From the NCBI RefSeq assembly GCF_900103455.1, contig NZ_FNHI01000007.1, positions 1 to 64,000 of the forward strand: a stretch of DNA of 64,000 bases, read 5' to 3'. Position numbers and translations under genes: made by a program. The notes under the pieces were generated by a model that searched no databases, was not told the DNA's origin, and saw nothing but the letters and a program-made list of their open reading frames with translations. Each line of letters begins with the position of its first letter. Within the stretch, counting starts at the first letter, position 1. This DNA comes from Streptomyces wuyuanensis (GTDB taxonomy: Bacteria > Actinomycetota > Actinomycetes > Streptomycetales > Streptomycetaceae). Positions 27,999-37,561 of the stretch are shown piece by piece.

Positions 27999-29498
27999 TT
28001 ACACATCCTCCTGGCGGTCCAGGACGGACGCCAGGGCCTGCTCGAAGCCGGAGGCTTCGCTGGCCTCGCGGGTCGGGTCCTGCTGCCGTACGTCGATGAC
28101 ATGGCCGGTCAGCTCGGAAAGCAGCACGTCCAGCGAGGTCCGGGCCACGGCCTCGGAGGACAGCAGCGAGCCGGCCGGCTCCTGGCCGAACGCCTTGGTG
28201 CGCATCGGCGTGGCCGTGCGCTCGGGATTGACGCAATTCACCCGGATTCCGTCGCCCGCCCATTCGTCGGAGAGGGCCTGGGTGAGATTCACCATAGCCG
28301 CCTTGGTCGACGAGTAAAGGCTGTATTCGGCACGGCCCCGGGTGTAGCTGGAAGAGGTGTAGAGGAGCAGCTGCCCCTTGGTCTCCGCCAAATACTTGTA
28401 CGAGGCACGGGCAATCTGAACCGGCGCCAGGTAATTGACGTTCAGCGCTTCCTGAATGGTCGCGTTGTCCGTCTCGGCGAGCTTGCCGATGCGCAGCACG
28501 CCGGCGGTGTTGATGACGTAGTCGACGCGTCCCGTCTCGGCGTACGCCTTGGAGAGGGCGTCGTCCACGTGCTCCGGGTTCTCCACATGGGTGCCGGTGG
28601 TGGAGCGGCCGAGTGCGTAGACCTTCGCCCCGTACTCCTCGGCGAGGGCGGCGATATCCGCGCCGATGCCGTACGAGCCGCCGAAGACGACCAGGGTCTT
28701 GCCGGCCAGCAGCTCACGGTAGGCGACCTCGTCGGCCTGGCGCGGAGCGGCCGTGGAGGCGAGCTGGAACAGCTTGTCGGCGATGAAGACGTCGACCGGC
28801 TGCGTCACCTTCATGTTGTACTCGTCACCGGCGACGACATAGATCGGCACATCGGGGAGGTACTTGAGCACGACGCTGCAGTCGTCGGTCGCCTGGAAGT
28901 TCGGGTCGCCCGCGGCGATCTCGTACGCCCGGCGGATCGTGGAGAGCTTGAACGCCTGCGGGGTCTGGCCGCGGCGCAGCCGCGAGCGGTCCGGGACGTC
29001 GGTGATGAACTCGCCGTCCTCGCCGTGCGTGCGGGTCACGATGATGGTGTCGGCTGAGGGGATGGCGACGTCCACGGCCTGGTAGCGCTCCAGGGCGCTC
29101 ACACAGTCCGCGATCACTCGCTGTGACAGAAGCGGACGCACCGCGTCATGGAAGAGGACGTTGGCGTCCTCGCCCTCGGCGAGACCCTCGCTGAGTGCCT
29201 CGATCGCCCGCTCGGTGGTCTCGTTCCGGGTCGCGCCGCCCTCGATGACACGGCGGACCTTGGTCAGCCCGGCCTTGGCGATGATCTTCTCGACATCGGG
29301 CACGAAACCCGGTGCCATCAGCACGATCACGTCGTCGATCGCCTCGGCCTGCTCGAAGATCGTCAGCGTGTGCTCGATGACGGCCTTGCCGGCGATCTTC
29401 AGCAGTTGCTTGGGGATCGCGAGCCCCACGCGCTGACCGGTACCACCGGCGAGCACGACTGCTGTGGTGCGGGGCTTGGCTTCCTGCGGCACGGACAC
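27999..29498 (-). CDS. Bifunctional cytidylyltransferase / SDR reductase, CDP-ribitol synthesis (Bcs1-like)
   Basis: A 499-residue fusion. Residues 1-235 are an IspD/TarI-type cytidylyltransferase: AVVLAGGTGQRVGLAIPKQ near 12, LFHDAVRPLLSQRV and DRSRLRRGQTPQAFK. Residues about 260-499 are a short-chain dehydrogenase: VVFGGSYGIGADIAALAEEY for NAD(P) binding and the catalytic YSLYSSTK near 396. The same fusion in Haemophilus Bcs1 reduces ribulose 5-phosphate and activates the ribitol phosphate to CDP-ribitol. That function is inferred here; the ribitol step fits the TagF-like gene downstream. The start is GTG at 29498 after AGAGG. The terminator at 29598-29631 gives it a separate transcript from the upstream glycosyltransferase gene. 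Confidence 0.85.
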   Translation of the reverse strand: MSVPQEAKPRTTAVVLAGGTGQRVGLAIPKQLLKIAGKAVIEHTLTIFEQAEAIDDVIVLMAPGFVPDVEKIIAKAGLTKVRRVIEGGATRNETTERAIEALSEGLAEGEDANVLFHDAVRPLLSQRVIADCVSALERYQAVDVAIPSADTIIVTRTHGEDGEFITDVPDRSRLRRGQTPQAFKLSTIRRAYEIAAGDPNFQATDDCSVVLKYLPDVPIYVVAGDEYNMKVTQPVDVFIADKLFQLASTAAPRQADEVAYRELLAGKTLVVFGGSYGIGADIAALAEEYGAKVYALGRSTTGTHVENPEHVDDALSKAYAETGRVDYVINTAGVLRIGKLAETDNATIQEALNVNYLAPVQIARASYKYLAETKGQLLLYTSSSYTRGRAEYSLYSSTKAAMVNLTQALSDEWAGDGIRVNCVNPERTATPMRTKAFGQEPAGSLLSSEAVARTSLDVLLSELTGHVIDVRQQDPTREASEASGFEQALASVLDRQEDV

Positions 29499-29597
29499 AG
29501 ACGAACCTCTACCTTGCGATGACTGGGGGACGGTGTGATGGTCGCACTCTGCGTGACCGTCCCGCAAGGCGGTCCTCAAGGACTCCACACCGCCCGG

Positions 29598-29631
29598 AAA
29601 CCCCCCGTTCACCCCGTGGCCAGGGGGGTTT
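29598..29631 (-). terminator. Terminator downstream of the GT4 gene
   Basis: Nine-base perfect arms AAACCCCCC (29598-29606) and GGGGGGTTT (29623-29631) with a 16-base loop, 61 bases past the stop codon of the glycosyltransferase gene and ending with a short T-run on the minus strand. Confidence 0.65.
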
Positions 29632-29691
29632 GCGGGGGACGAACCGGGAGAAGAGGTGACTGATACCACAGGCCAACGCTGTGGCGGAGCG

Positions 29692-31770
29692 TTACTTCAT
29701 CGTTTTGTCGACGACATTGAGCACCAGTTCGTTGCCCGCACTGAAGAAGATCTTCACCGTGGCCTGCGCCCGGGGCCGGGACCGCAGCCTGTCCAGGGCA
29801 TCGCGCACCCGTGCCAGCGGGCGCTTTCCGAGCAGGTCGACGGAGGGGTACGGGAAGACGCTCCCCTTCTCCACCACGTCGTCGAGCACGCGGCCGATCC
29901 GCACCGGTGCGGCTCCGGGCGCGGGGAGCAGCCAGAGGTCCCAGACGTCGTGGGACGAGGCCTGCGCGGCGACCGGCGCGGCGAGCGGGATCGTGCAGCG
30001 GAACCCGTCGGCCCCGACGCGGGTACCGGGAAACTCCAGTTCACCGGCGTCGGCTCCGCGGCGACGGAGCAGAAGCACCGGGTCCCCCAGCGGAGGCGCC
30101 TCCCCGAGCAGGCGCCCGGACACCGTGATCCGGCGGGCGCCGACGGTGATCTCGCCGGACTCGGCGTGGGCCGGGCGCACCCAGGAGCGCAGGGCGAGTC
30201 CGCCCTGCCGGACGTAGGGGATCAGAGCGCGCACGGGCTCCCCGGACCGGACCCGTGCGGCGGCCCGCATCGCTCCGCGCTGGTCGACGGCCCGGGTGAC
30301 GAGCCGGCGGCGGGCGGAGGCAGCGCCCTGGGCCGGCCCTCCGCCACCGGCCGCCGGCGGGTCGACGTGGCACGTCCAGATGCCCTCGGCGAGGCCGGCC
30401 CCGGCGGGGATCTCGGCACGGCCGGCGGCGTCGAAGGCGAAGACCCGGTCCGGCACGGAGTCGTCGGGATGGACGCAGACGAGGTCCGGCCGCCCGGTGC
30501 GCTCACCGAGCAGCGTCACCGTCACGGCGCCGTTCTCCTCGGCGACGCAGTCCACGATCGGGCGGGCGTCGGCCGTCCGGTCGTGCCCGGAAGCGGCGGG
30601 GGCGGCCGCCTCGGAGTGTGCACGGGTCCCCGCGCCGAGGTCCGCGAACAGCTCCTCGTACTGCTTCGCGACCGGGCCCGGGTCGAAGCGGCGGGCGTGC
30701 GACCTGGCCGCGGCGCCCATCCGCCGGCGAAGGGGCTCGTCGTCGATGAGACGGAGGAGAGCGGCGGCGACGGCCTTGCGGTCGCCGACGGGGACGAGCA
30801 GACCGTCGACGCCGTCCGCGACGATCTCACGCGGGCCGTAGTCGCAGTCGGTGCTGACGACGGGCAGCCCGCACCGCATCGCCTCCACGAGCGTCATGCC
30901 GAAGGACTCGTGGCGCGACGTGGAGACGGCGATGGCGCCCTTCACCCACTCCGGCTCGATGGGTGAGCGAGGCCCCATCAGATGGACGCTGTTGTAGAGG
31001 CCGAGCTCGTCGATACGCCTGCGGAGACGTTCCTTCTGCTTGCCCCAGCCGCAGATCCGCAGGGTCCACTCGGGACGCACGGCCACGACCTCGGCGAAGG
31101 CCTCGATCAGGACGTCGTACTGCTTCTCCGCGGCCAGCCGGCCGGCCGCCACGACGGTGGTCCCGCCGAGGTCGGAGACCGGCACCATGGGCTCGGGGAC
31201 GCTGTTCGGTATGGCCAGCACCCGCGTGTCCGGCAGCGGCATGTGCTCGCGCCAGGCGGCGGCGTCGCCCTCGGAGACGGTCACGAACGCGTCGAGCGCG
31301 GCGAGGTGCCGGCGCATCTCGGCACGCAGCTCCGGCTTGTGGTGATTGTGCGTCATGTGCTCCTGCCCGATGAGCACGGCACGGGCGGGCGCGAACTGGG
31401 CGACGTACGCGACGAGTCCGGGCCGGGTGCCGATGACCACGTCCGCGTCGGAGACGGCGTAGTGCTCGCGCACGCGCCGGTCGGTGAGCCTGCTGTACTC
31501 CTTGAACCGCGCCTCATGGCCCGGAATGCACTCGGCGGGCTCCAGGGCGAGTGGATGCTTCGTCTCGTTGCCGGGGGACGAGGGGCGAGTGTCGATCAGT
31601 GGGACGACGGTGATGCGCGGGTCGATCGCGAAGAGCGGCTCGTCCCGGTGCCTGAAGACGGAGACGATCTCCACCTCATGGCGTCCTGCGAGCTCCTCCG
31701 CGAGGTTGAGCGTGGTGCGGATGGTGCCGCCGATGCCGTAGATGGTGTGGATGAGGAAGGAGACCTTCAT
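29692..31770 (-). CDS. GT4 family glycosyltransferase with extra C-terminal domain
   Basis: A 692-residue protein. Residues 1-390 are a GT-B retaining glycosyltransferase of family 4: FLIHTIYGIGGTIRTTLNLA at the N-terminus, VVAAGRLAAEKQYDVLIEAF near 215, and HESFGMTLVEAMRCGLPVVS near 300 with the E-x7-E nucleotide-sugar motif. Residues 390-692 are a beta-rich region of no recognised family, perhaps a polymer- or membrane-binding module. The ATG at 31770 follows GGAG. It probably adds sugars to the same ribitol-phosphate polymer as the two genes downstream. Donor and acceptor cannot be read from sequence. Confidence 0.85.
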   Translation of the reverse strand: MKVSFLIHTIYGIGGTIRTTLNLAEELAGRHEVEIVSVFRHRDEPLFAIDPRITVVPLIDTRPSSPGNETKHPLALEPAECIPGHEARFKEYSRLTDRRVREHYAVSDADVVIGTRPGLVAYVAQFAPARAVLIGQEHMTHNHHKPELRAEMRRHLAALDAFVTVSEGDAAAWREHMPLPDTRVLAIPNSVPEPMVPVSDLGGTTVVAAGRLAAEKQYDVLIEAFAEVVAVRPEWTLRICGWGKQKERLRRRIDELGLYNSVHLMGPRSPIEPEWVKGAIAVSTSRHESFGMTLVEAMRCGLPVVSTDCDYGPREIVADGVDGLLVPVGDRKAVAAALLRLIDDEPLRRRMGAAARSHARRFDPGPVAKQYEELFADLGAGTRAHSEAAAPAASGHDRTADARPIVDCVAEENGAVTVTLLGERTGRPDLVCVHPDDSVPDRVFAFDAAGRAEIPAGAGLAEGIWTCHVDPPAAGGGGPAQGAASARRRLVTRAVDQRGAMRAAARVRSGEPVRALIPYVRQGGLALRSWVRPAHAESGEITVGARRITVSGRLLGEAPPLGDPVLLLRRRGADAGELEFPGTRVGADGFRCTIPLAAPVAAQASSHDVWDLWLLPAPGAAPVRIGRVLDDVVEKGSVFPYPSVDLLGKRPLARVRDALDRLRSRPRAQATVKIFFSAGNELVLNVVDKTMK

Positions 31771-32186
31771 CAACGCTCCGTTTCGACCGTGCTGGGGCAT
31801 CTTGCTGCCCCACCCCCGCGAACAAGACGGTGATATCGGGGAGGAGGTTGCGCCACCGCACGGATCTGAACGGAGGGGACATGTCCCTCGTGAACGGGCA
31901 TGTCGGCACGGGCGCGCCGGGGAAGCCGCCGACCGGAGAGACGGCCGCGCACGCCGTGCGGAGGCCGCCGGAAGGGCGGACAGGGCGGCGGGCGGGGAAG
32001 GTGCGCGGGCTCGCCGGCACGCGTGAGCGGGAGGCGGACGCAGCGGGCCCCCGGAGGGCTGACCGGCGTGCGGTACGCGGACGCCTGCCGCGCCCGGCAA
32101 CGGGCCGGGGCCGGGGGCTGCTGCCCCCGGCCCCGGCCGGCTCCGCTTCCCGTACGATCGGAACGCCTCCGATCAGAACGGTTCGA
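31771..32186. other. Intergenic region between obg and the GT4 gene
   Basis: 416 bases. It holds the obg terminator (32103-32138) and, closer to the glycosyltransferase start, the presumed promoter, for which no clear -35/-10 pair was seen. The plus strand has open frames that are Arg/Gly-rich and unsupported; no gene is called. Confidence 0.6.
32103..32138 (-). terminator. Terminator of the rplU-rpmA-obg operon
   Basis: A perfect 16-bp GC stem (32103-32118 with 32123-32138) and a TGCT loop, 48 bases beyond the obg stop. No U-run follows, as often in Streptomyces. Confidence 0.7.
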
Positions 32187-33623
32187 TCAGAACGGCTCGA
32201 AGTCGTCGTACTCGCGCGCGGCGTCGTCCCGCTCCGCCTGGCGGTCCTTGCGGCGCTGGGCCGCGGGGCGCGGGGCCTCGAAGCGGTGGTCCTCACCGCG
32301 GCGGCCGAGCATTTCCGCGCCCGCCATCATCGTCGGCTCCCAGTCGAAGACGACGGCGTCGTCCTCGGGGCCGATCGCTACGCCGTCACCGGCACGTGCG
32401 CCGGCCTTCATCAGGCCCTCCTCGACACCGAGACGGCCCAGCCGGTCCGCGAGATAGCCCACGGCCTCGTCGTTGTTGAAGTCGGTCTGGCGGACCCAGC
32501 GTTCGGGCTTGTCGCCGCGCACGCGGAAGAGGCCGTCCTCCTCCTGCGTGATGGTGAAGCCCGTATCGTCGACCGCCTTCGGGCGGATGACGATGCGGGT
32601 CGCCTCCTCCTTGGGCTTGGCCGCGCGCGCCTTCGCGACGATGTCGGCCAGGGCGAAGGACAGCTCCTTCAGCCCGGTGCGGGCGACCGCGGACACCTCG
32701 AGGACGCGGTAGCCGCGCTCCTCGAGGTCGGGCCGGATCATGTCCGCGAGGTCCTTGCCGTCGGGGATGTCGACCTTGTTGAGGACGACGATCCGCGGGC
32801 GGTCGCCCAGACCGCCGTAGTGCCGCAGTTCCTCCTCGATGGCATCGAGGTCGGAGACCGGGTCGCGCTCGGACTCCAGCGTCGCCGTGTCCAGCACGTG
32901 CACCAGCACCGAGCAGCGCTCGACGTGGCGCAGGAACTCCAGGCCCAGGCCGCGGCCCTGGCTGGCGCCGGGGATCAGGCCCGGCACGTCCGCGATGGTG
33001 TACACGGTCGAACCGGCGGTGACGACGCCGAGGTTCGGCACGAGCGTGGTGAAGGGGTAGTCCGCGATCTTCGGCTTGGCGGCGGACAGGACCGAGATCA
33101 GCGAGGACTTGCCGGCGCTCGGGTAGCCGACGAGCGCCACGTCCGCGACCGTCTTGAGCTCCAGGACGATGTCACCGGACCGGCCGGGCTCGCCGAGCAG
33201 TGCGAAGCCGGGCGCCTTGCGGCGGGCCGAGGCCAGCGCCGCGTTGCCGAGACCGCCGCGACCGCCTTCGGCTGCCACGTACGTCGTGCCGTGGCCGACC
33301 AGGTCGGCCAGCACGTTGCCCCGCTTGTCGAGGACGACGGTGCCGTCCGGCACGGCCAGCACGAGGTCCTGGCCGTCCTTGCCGGAGCGGTTGCCCCCCT
33401 CGCCGGGCTTGCCGTTGGTCGCCTTGCGGTGCGGCGAGTGGTGGTACTCGAGCAGCGTCGTGACGGACTGGTCGACGGTGAGGATCACGTCACCGCCCCG
33501 CCCGCCGTTGCCGCCGTCGGGCCCGCCGAGCGGCTTGAACTTCTCACGGTGGACGGAGGCGCAGCCGTGGCCTCCGTTACCCGCGGCGATGTGCAGCTCG
33601 ACGCGGTCCACGAAGGTGGTCAT
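32187..33623 (-). CDS. obg: Obg (CgtA) ribosome-associated GTPase
   Basis: A 478-residue GTPase. The Gly-rich Obg fold is at the N-terminus ([31 protein letters not shown]). The G domain follows: [20 protein letters not shown] near 165 (P-loop), [14 protein letters not shown] (G3) and [10 protein letters not shown] (NKxD). The C-terminal OCT domain (about 340-430, [18 protein letters not shown]) and an acidic tail end it. Obg acts in 50S maturation and in Streptomyces affects the onset of aerial growth. It follows rpmA by 134 bases. The ATG at 33623 is preceded by GGAGG at 9 bases. Confidence 0.97.
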   Translation of the reverse strand: MTTFVDRVELHIAAGNGGHGCASVHREKFKPLGGPDGGNGGRGGDVILTVDQSVTTLLEYHHSPHRKATNGKPGEGGNRSGKDGQDLVLAVPDGTVVLDKRGNVLADLVGHGTTYVAAEGGRGGLGNAALASARRKAPGFALLGEPGRSGDIVLELKTVADVALVGYPSAGKSSLISVLSAAKPKIADYPFTTLVPNLGVVTAGSTVYTIADVPGLIPGASQGRGLGLEFLRHVERCSVLVHVLDTATLESERDPVSDLDAIEEELRHYGGLGDRPRIVVLNKVDIPDGKDLADMIRPDLEERGYRVLEVSAVARTGLKELSFALADIVAKARAAKPKEEATRIVIRPKAVDDTGFTITQEEDGLFRVRGDKPERWVRQTDFNNDEAVGYLADRLGRLGVEEGLMKAGARAGDGVAIGPEDDAVVFDWEPTMMAGAEMLGRRGEDHRFEAPRPAAQRRKDRQAERDDAAREYDDFEPF

Positions 33624-33757
33624 GGTCCTGTGCCTCCAGTACGAAAGTGGCGAAGTGCAGCGCACGGGGATCCGTGCGGATATGTCTGTCTCTCAACAAG
33701 CGAAAGGCGGACCCGCTTCCCGCCCGGGGAAGTGGTCCGCCCTCGCAAGGATTCCGG

Positions 33758-34012
33758 TCAGGCGACCGGAACGACGTTCACGACCTTGCGGCCGCGGAAG
33801 GTGCCGAACTCCACGGCACCGGCCTGCAGCGCGAACAGCGTGTCGTCGCCGCCGCGGCCGACGCCCGCGCCCGGGTGGAAGTGCGTGCCACGCTGACGGA
33901 CCAGGATCTCACCGGCGTTGACGACCTGACCGCCGAAGCGCTTCACGCCGAGCCGCTGAGCGTTGGAGTCGCGACCGTTCCGAGTGGACGATGCGCCCTT
34001 CTTGTGTGCCAT
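33758..34012 (-). CDS. rpmA: 50S ribosomal protein L27
   Basis: An 84-residue ribosomal protein. It opens [20 protein letters not shown] and continues with [20 protein letters not shown], the standard L27 signature. The N-terminus reaches the peptidyl transferase centre of the 50S subunit. It begins with MAHKKG directly and therefore lacks the cleavable N-terminal extension of Firmicutes L27. It is 14 bases downstream of rplU in the same operon. Confidence 0.98.
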   Translation of the reverse strand: MAHKKGASSTRNGRDSNAQRLGVKRFGGQVVNAGEILVRQRGTHFHPGAGVGRGGDDTLFALQAGAVEFGTFRGRKVVNVVPVA

Positions 34013-34026
34013 CTCTCCTCAGTCCC

Positions 34027-34347
34027 TTACTTCGCAGCCGTGGGGATCGCCGTGACCTTGATCGCCGTGTACTGCTGGCGGTGGCCCTGACGACGGCGGT
34101 AGCCGGTCTTGTTCTTGTAGCGCAGGATGTCGATCTTGGCGCCCTTGTGGTGGTCCACGACCTCGGCCTGGACCTTGATCCCGGCCAGCACCCACGGGTC
34201 GCTGGTCACGGCGTCGCCGTCGACAACGAGCAGGGTCGAGAGCTCGACCGTGTCGCCTACCTTGGCAGTGGAAATCTTGTCAACCTCAACGATGTCGCCG
34301 ACAGCAACCTTGTGCTGGCGACCACCGCTGCGCACGATGGCGTACAC
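34027..34347 (-). CDS. rplU: 50S ribosomal protein L21
   Basis: A 106-residue ribosomal protein. [20 protein letters not shown] at the N-terminus and [20 protein letters not shown] near the C-terminus are characteristic. It is the first gene of the rplU-rpmA-obg operon, read from a good promoter about 155 bases upstream. The start is a GTG at 34347; the extra N-terminal open frame upstream is leader sequence. Confidence 0.97.
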   Translation of the reverse strand: MYAIVRSGGRQHKVAVGDIVEVDKISTAKVGDTVELSTLLVVDGDAVTSDPWVLAGIKVQAEVVDHHKGAKIDILRYKNKTGYRRRQGHRQQYTAIKVTAIPTAAK

Positions 34348-34501
34348 GCGGATCTCTCTCTCGCTCGTTACGGAAACCCCTGATGCCAGCCGCCCGCACG
34401 GGCCGGGCCCGGACTGTCCGCTGGGGATGGACGGCCTCTCCGGATCACGGACCCGGAGGGAGGTGCTCAGAAGCTGGCGTACGGAAACACGCCGACGGTC
34501 A

Positions 34502-34530
34502 AGGTTACGGGCAGTGCCGCAGGGGGTCAA
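34502..34530 (-). promoter_or_regulatory. Promoter of rplU-rpmA-obg
   Basis: On the minus strand TTGACC (34530-34525), a 17-base spacer and TAACCT (34507-34502). This is the best match to a vegetative (HrdB-type) promoter in the window, and it gives a leader of roughly 150 bases before rplU. Confidence 0.75.
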
Positions 34531-34752
34531 ACCAGCCCCCGAGGGTCCGCGGGACCTCGCGGAACCGGCCGCACGACCCGTCGGACCGCCGTATCGCAGG
34601 GCCTCAACGCGCTCTCCGCGGCACCGCCTCCGATGCCGCCTCGATGCTCCCACGGGGACACCCGCCGCGCCCGCGTCCATCGCCCGCCCCGGCGATCCCG
34701 GGCCCCGCACCTCCTGGCCGCCCGGGCCCGCGGGGTTGTTGAATGTGCGTTC

Positions 34753-36648
34753 GTGCTCCTGCGCTCCTTCCTCACCATGCCCCGGCTGCTCCGGCACGGC
34801 CCCGCCATAGGCGCCGACCTCCCGCCCGACGAGGCGGTGCTGCTCGACCAGCGGCCCTCGCCGCTGCGCGACGCCGTGTCCGCCGCGACCGCGGGGGACC
34901 ACGGGCCGGCCCGCGAACTGCTGGCGGCGACGCGGCTCGGCGCCGAGTGGGAGCGGCGCAGCCACTACGTCGGCGAGCTCGCCGACGCCGCCGTGCACGG
35001 CCCCGGCTGGCTGGACGCCTGGCTCGCCGAGGCGCCGGAGGACCCGGACGCGACGCTCGTCAGGGCCGACCTCTGCATCCGCAGGGCCTGGTCGCTCCGA
35101 ACCGGGGCGCGGGCCGGGCAGGTGTCGCCGGACCGGTTCCGGGCGTTCTTCGCGCTGCTGCAGGACGCGGTCCCGGTGCTGGGCGCGGCCGCCGAGCTCA
35201 ACCCCGACGACCCGGTCCCGTGGCGGATCGCCCTCACCCATGCCATGGGCATCCAGGCGCCGCGCGAAGTCTTCGACGCGTACTGGGAAGAGGCCACCGC
35301 CCGGGCCCCGCACCACTACGGCTGCCACGCCGCGGCACTGCAGTACCTGTGCGCGAAGTGGCACGGCTCGCACGAGGAGATGTTCGACTTCGCCGAGCAC
35401 GCCGCCGCCCGCGCCCTGCCCGGCTCCAAGCTCCACGCCCTGCCGCTGGCCGCCGCGGTCGAGTACGACGTCGTCGCCGACGCCGGCGGCTCGGGGCCGG
35501 TCGGCCGCTCCCGGATCACCGCCGCCGTGGACCGGGCGCTCGGGCTCTCCTCCTTCTACGAGCCCGGCGATCCGGAGGCGGCGGGCTTCCGCAACGAGCT
35601 GGCGCTGATGCTGATCCTGGCCAAGCGCTTCGACGAGGCGCTCGACGTGTTCCGGGCGATCGGCGCACAGGCCCGGTCGCACCCCTGGGCGTACTTCGGG
35701 GATCCGCGGCGGGAGTTCCTGGAGTTCCGCACCGGGGTGCGGATGCAGATCGCGAGCTCCACACCGTTCTTCTCCCGACCGCCGGCGTCGGCGACCGGGA
35801 GCCGGGAGCGGCTCCCCGGAGGTACCGCCGTCCATCTGCTGGCGATAGCCGCCGCCCCGCCCGCGCGGGTCGCGACGGCCGCGCTGATGTGCGGAGTACC
35901 GCTGCGGATCGCCCCGGCGGGCGGCTCGGCGAGCTATGTGGCGCTGGCCCCCGACGAGCCGTCCGGGCGGCGGGCCGCCCTGATCGGCGGGGAGGACCGG
36001 CTGACCGGCGCCGCTGACACCTTCACCACCGGCGAGAAGTGGCCGACGCTCGTGCTGCGGCGGACCGGGGGCCTCGCCGGGTTCACGCTGATGCACAAGG
36101 GCAAGGAGGCCGCGTCCCACGCCTGGGACCCGTCCGCCCCCGTCGCCGACCACGCGTCCGCGTCGGCCACGGCCGGCGCGCTCGCCCGCGTGTACGGGCT
36201 GCCCGACCCCCGCCCGCTCACCGGGCTGCTGCGTTCCTCGGCCGCCCCGGCGCGCCATCAGGCGGACCTCGTCGCCGCCCTCGGCCTGCCCCCGCTCCCG
36301 GCCGGCTTCGGCCGGCACGCCGACCCGCTCGCGGGTGTGCCCGGGACCCGGCTGCTGGAGCGCCGCGGCCTCCTCTCCGGGATGCGCGACACCCTGGCGA
36401 ACGACCCGGAACGCCTGCTGGTCCGCTCCCCCGGCGCCGGCCCTTCCCCCCGCCCGAAGCGGTGGTGGCTGCTGCGCCTGCTGGCCCTGGCCCTCTTCGC
36501 CCCGGCCGCGGCCTGGGCATGGTGGTCCCCCGGCGTCGGACTGCTGCGCTCCGTCCTGCTTTCCCTTCTGGCGCTGGTCTTCGGGGCGCAGGTCGTGGCG
36601 GCCCTGAGGGAACGCGGCAGACGGGCCGACGGCGGACGGTCCGGGTAG
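34753..36648 (+). CDS. Conserved Streptomyces protein with C-terminal membrane helices, unknown function
   Basis: A 631-residue protein. The first 330 residues are helical and repeat-like, with TPR-type residues ([38 protein letters not shown]). A central beta-rich part follows (about 370-500, [20 protein letters not shown]). Two membrane helices near the C-terminus ([34 protein letters not shown]) precede a short basic tail. No enzyme motif was recognised. The start is uncertain: GTG at 34753 or ATG at 34777, neither with a good ribosome binding site. It is divergent from rplU and sits between it and the sugar cluster. Confidence 0.75.
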   Translation: MLLRSFLTMPRLLRHGPAIGADLPPDEAVLLDQRPSPLRDAVSAATAGDHGPARELLAATRLGAEWERRSHYVGELADAAVHGPGWLDAWLAEAPEDPDATLVRADLCIRRAWSLRTGARAGQVSPDRFRAFFALLQDAVPVLGAAAELNPDDPVPWRIALTHAMGIQAPREVFDAYWEEATARAPHHYGCHAAALQYLCAKWHGSHEEMFDFAEHAAARALPGSKLHALPLAAAVEYDVVADAGGSGPVGRSRITAAVDRALGLSSFYEPGDPEAAGFRNELALMLILAKRFDEALDVFRAIGAQARSHPWAYFGDPRREFLEFRTGVRMQIASSTPFFSRPPASATGSRERLPGGTAVHLLAIAAAPPARVATAALMCGVPLRIAPAGGSASYVALAPDEPSGRRAALIGGEDRLTGAADTFTTGEKWPTLVLRRTGGLAGFTLMHKGKEAASHAWDPSAPVADHASASATAGALARVYGLPDPRPLTGLLRSSAAPARHQADLVAALGLPPLPAGFGRHADPLAGVPGTRLLERRGLLSGMRDTLANDPERLLVRSPGAGPSPRPKRWWLLRLLALALFAPAAAWAWWSPGVGLLRSVLLSLLALVFGAQVVAALRERGRRADGGRSG

Positions 36649-36692
36649 CCCGAACCGCCCCGCCCGGGGCCGGCCGCCCGGCGCCCGGCCCC

Positions 36693-36722
36693 TGCACCCT
36701 GGTGAAGCCCGGCCCGTATGCT
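36693..36722 (+). promoter_or_regulatory. Candidate promoter of the acetyltransferase gene
   Basis: TGCACC (36693-36698), an 18-base spacer and TATGCT (36717-36722), 32 bases before the GTG of the next gene. The -10 box is good and the -35 box is poor. Confidence 0.35.
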
Positions 36723-36754
36723 CGGCCCGAAGCCAGACACCGGAAGGCAGAGAC

Positions 36755-37351
36755 GTGAAATACAGGGTCCAGCCCAGCGCCCAGGTCGACGAGACCGCCG
36801 AGATCGGCGCAGGCAGCAGCGTGTGGGATCTCGCGCAGATCCGCGAGGGCGCCCGCCTGGGCGAGGGCTGTGTGATCGGCCGGGGTGCCTACGTCGGCAC
36901 GGGCGTGCACATGGGCGACAACTGCAAGCTGCAGAACTACGCGCTGGTGTACGAGCCTGCCGAGCTCGGTGACGGCGTCTTCATCGGTCCCGCCGTGGTG
37001 CTCACCAACGACCACAACCCGCGTTCCGTCGACCCCGAGGGCAAGCAGAAGCGCGGCGGCGACTGGGAGGCCGTGGGTGTGAAGATCGCCGACGGGGCCT
37101 CGATCGGCGCGCGCTCCGTGTGTGTCGCCCCCGTCAGCATCGGCCGCTGGTCGATGGTCGCCGCCGGCGCCGTGGTGACGAAGGACGTACCGGACTTCGC
37201 CCTGGTCGTGGGAGTGCCCGCGCGGCGGATCGGCTGGGTCGGCCGGGCCGGTGTGCGGCTGACCGAGCGCGAGGGCGAGCCGGGCGTGTGGGAGTGCCCG
37301 GAGACCGGTGCCCTGTACGAGGAGAAGGACGGCGTGCTCACCGAGCGCTGA
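36755..37351 (+). CDS. UDP-2-acetamido-3-amino-uronate N-acetyltransferase (WbpD/WlbB-like)
   Basis: A 198-residue left-handed beta-helix acetyltransferase with isoleucine-patch hexapeptides ([56 protein letters not shown]). [20 protein letters not shown] and [16 protein letters not shown] are close to WbpD/WlbB, which acetylate the 3-amino group of UDP-GlcNAc(3N)A. The catalytic His-Asn pair is seen in TNDHNPR. A short C-terminal extension ([16 protein letters not shown]) looks like a rubredoxin-type knuckle remnant with a single Cys. The start GTG follows GGAAGG. It is first of the plus-strand sugar genes, and a terminator follows it. Confidence 0.87.
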   Translation: MKYRVQPSAQVDETAEIGAGSSVWDLAQIREGARLGEGCVIGRGAYVGTGVHMGDNCKLQNYALVYEPAELGDGVFIGPAVVLTNDHNPRSVDPEGKQKRGGDWEAVGVKIADGASIGARSVCVAPVSIGRWSMVAAGAVVTKDVPDFALVVGVPARRIGWVGRAGVRLTEREGEPGVWECPETGALYEEKDGVLTER

Positions 37352-37435
37352 ACGGCGCCGCTCCCGGGGGCGGTCCCGGCCACGGGGCGCCCGCGGGCGG
37401 GGCCCGCGACGAGGCGCTCGTCAACCGCGTGACCG

Positions 37436-37479
37436 GCCGGGAGGCCGGCTCGGCCATCCGATCGAGTCGGCCTCCCGGC
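37436..37479 (+). terminator. Terminator after the acetyltransferase gene
   Basis: Twelve-base perfect arms GCCGGGAGGCCG and CGGCCTCCCGGC around a 20-base loop, followed by TTTT-like sequence (37480-37483). Confidence 0.75.
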
Positions 37480-37561
37480 TTTCGCGTGTCTGTCGCGGCT
37501 TCTGCCCGGAACATCCCCATAGGATCCGCAGCCATCGCCGATCTTCCCCGGGGGTTCAGGC

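Noticed and set aside
34633..34752. N-terminal extension of the gene at 34753
   Set aside because: The extra 40 codons are Arg/His/Pro-rich and lie in the divergent promoter region of rplU.
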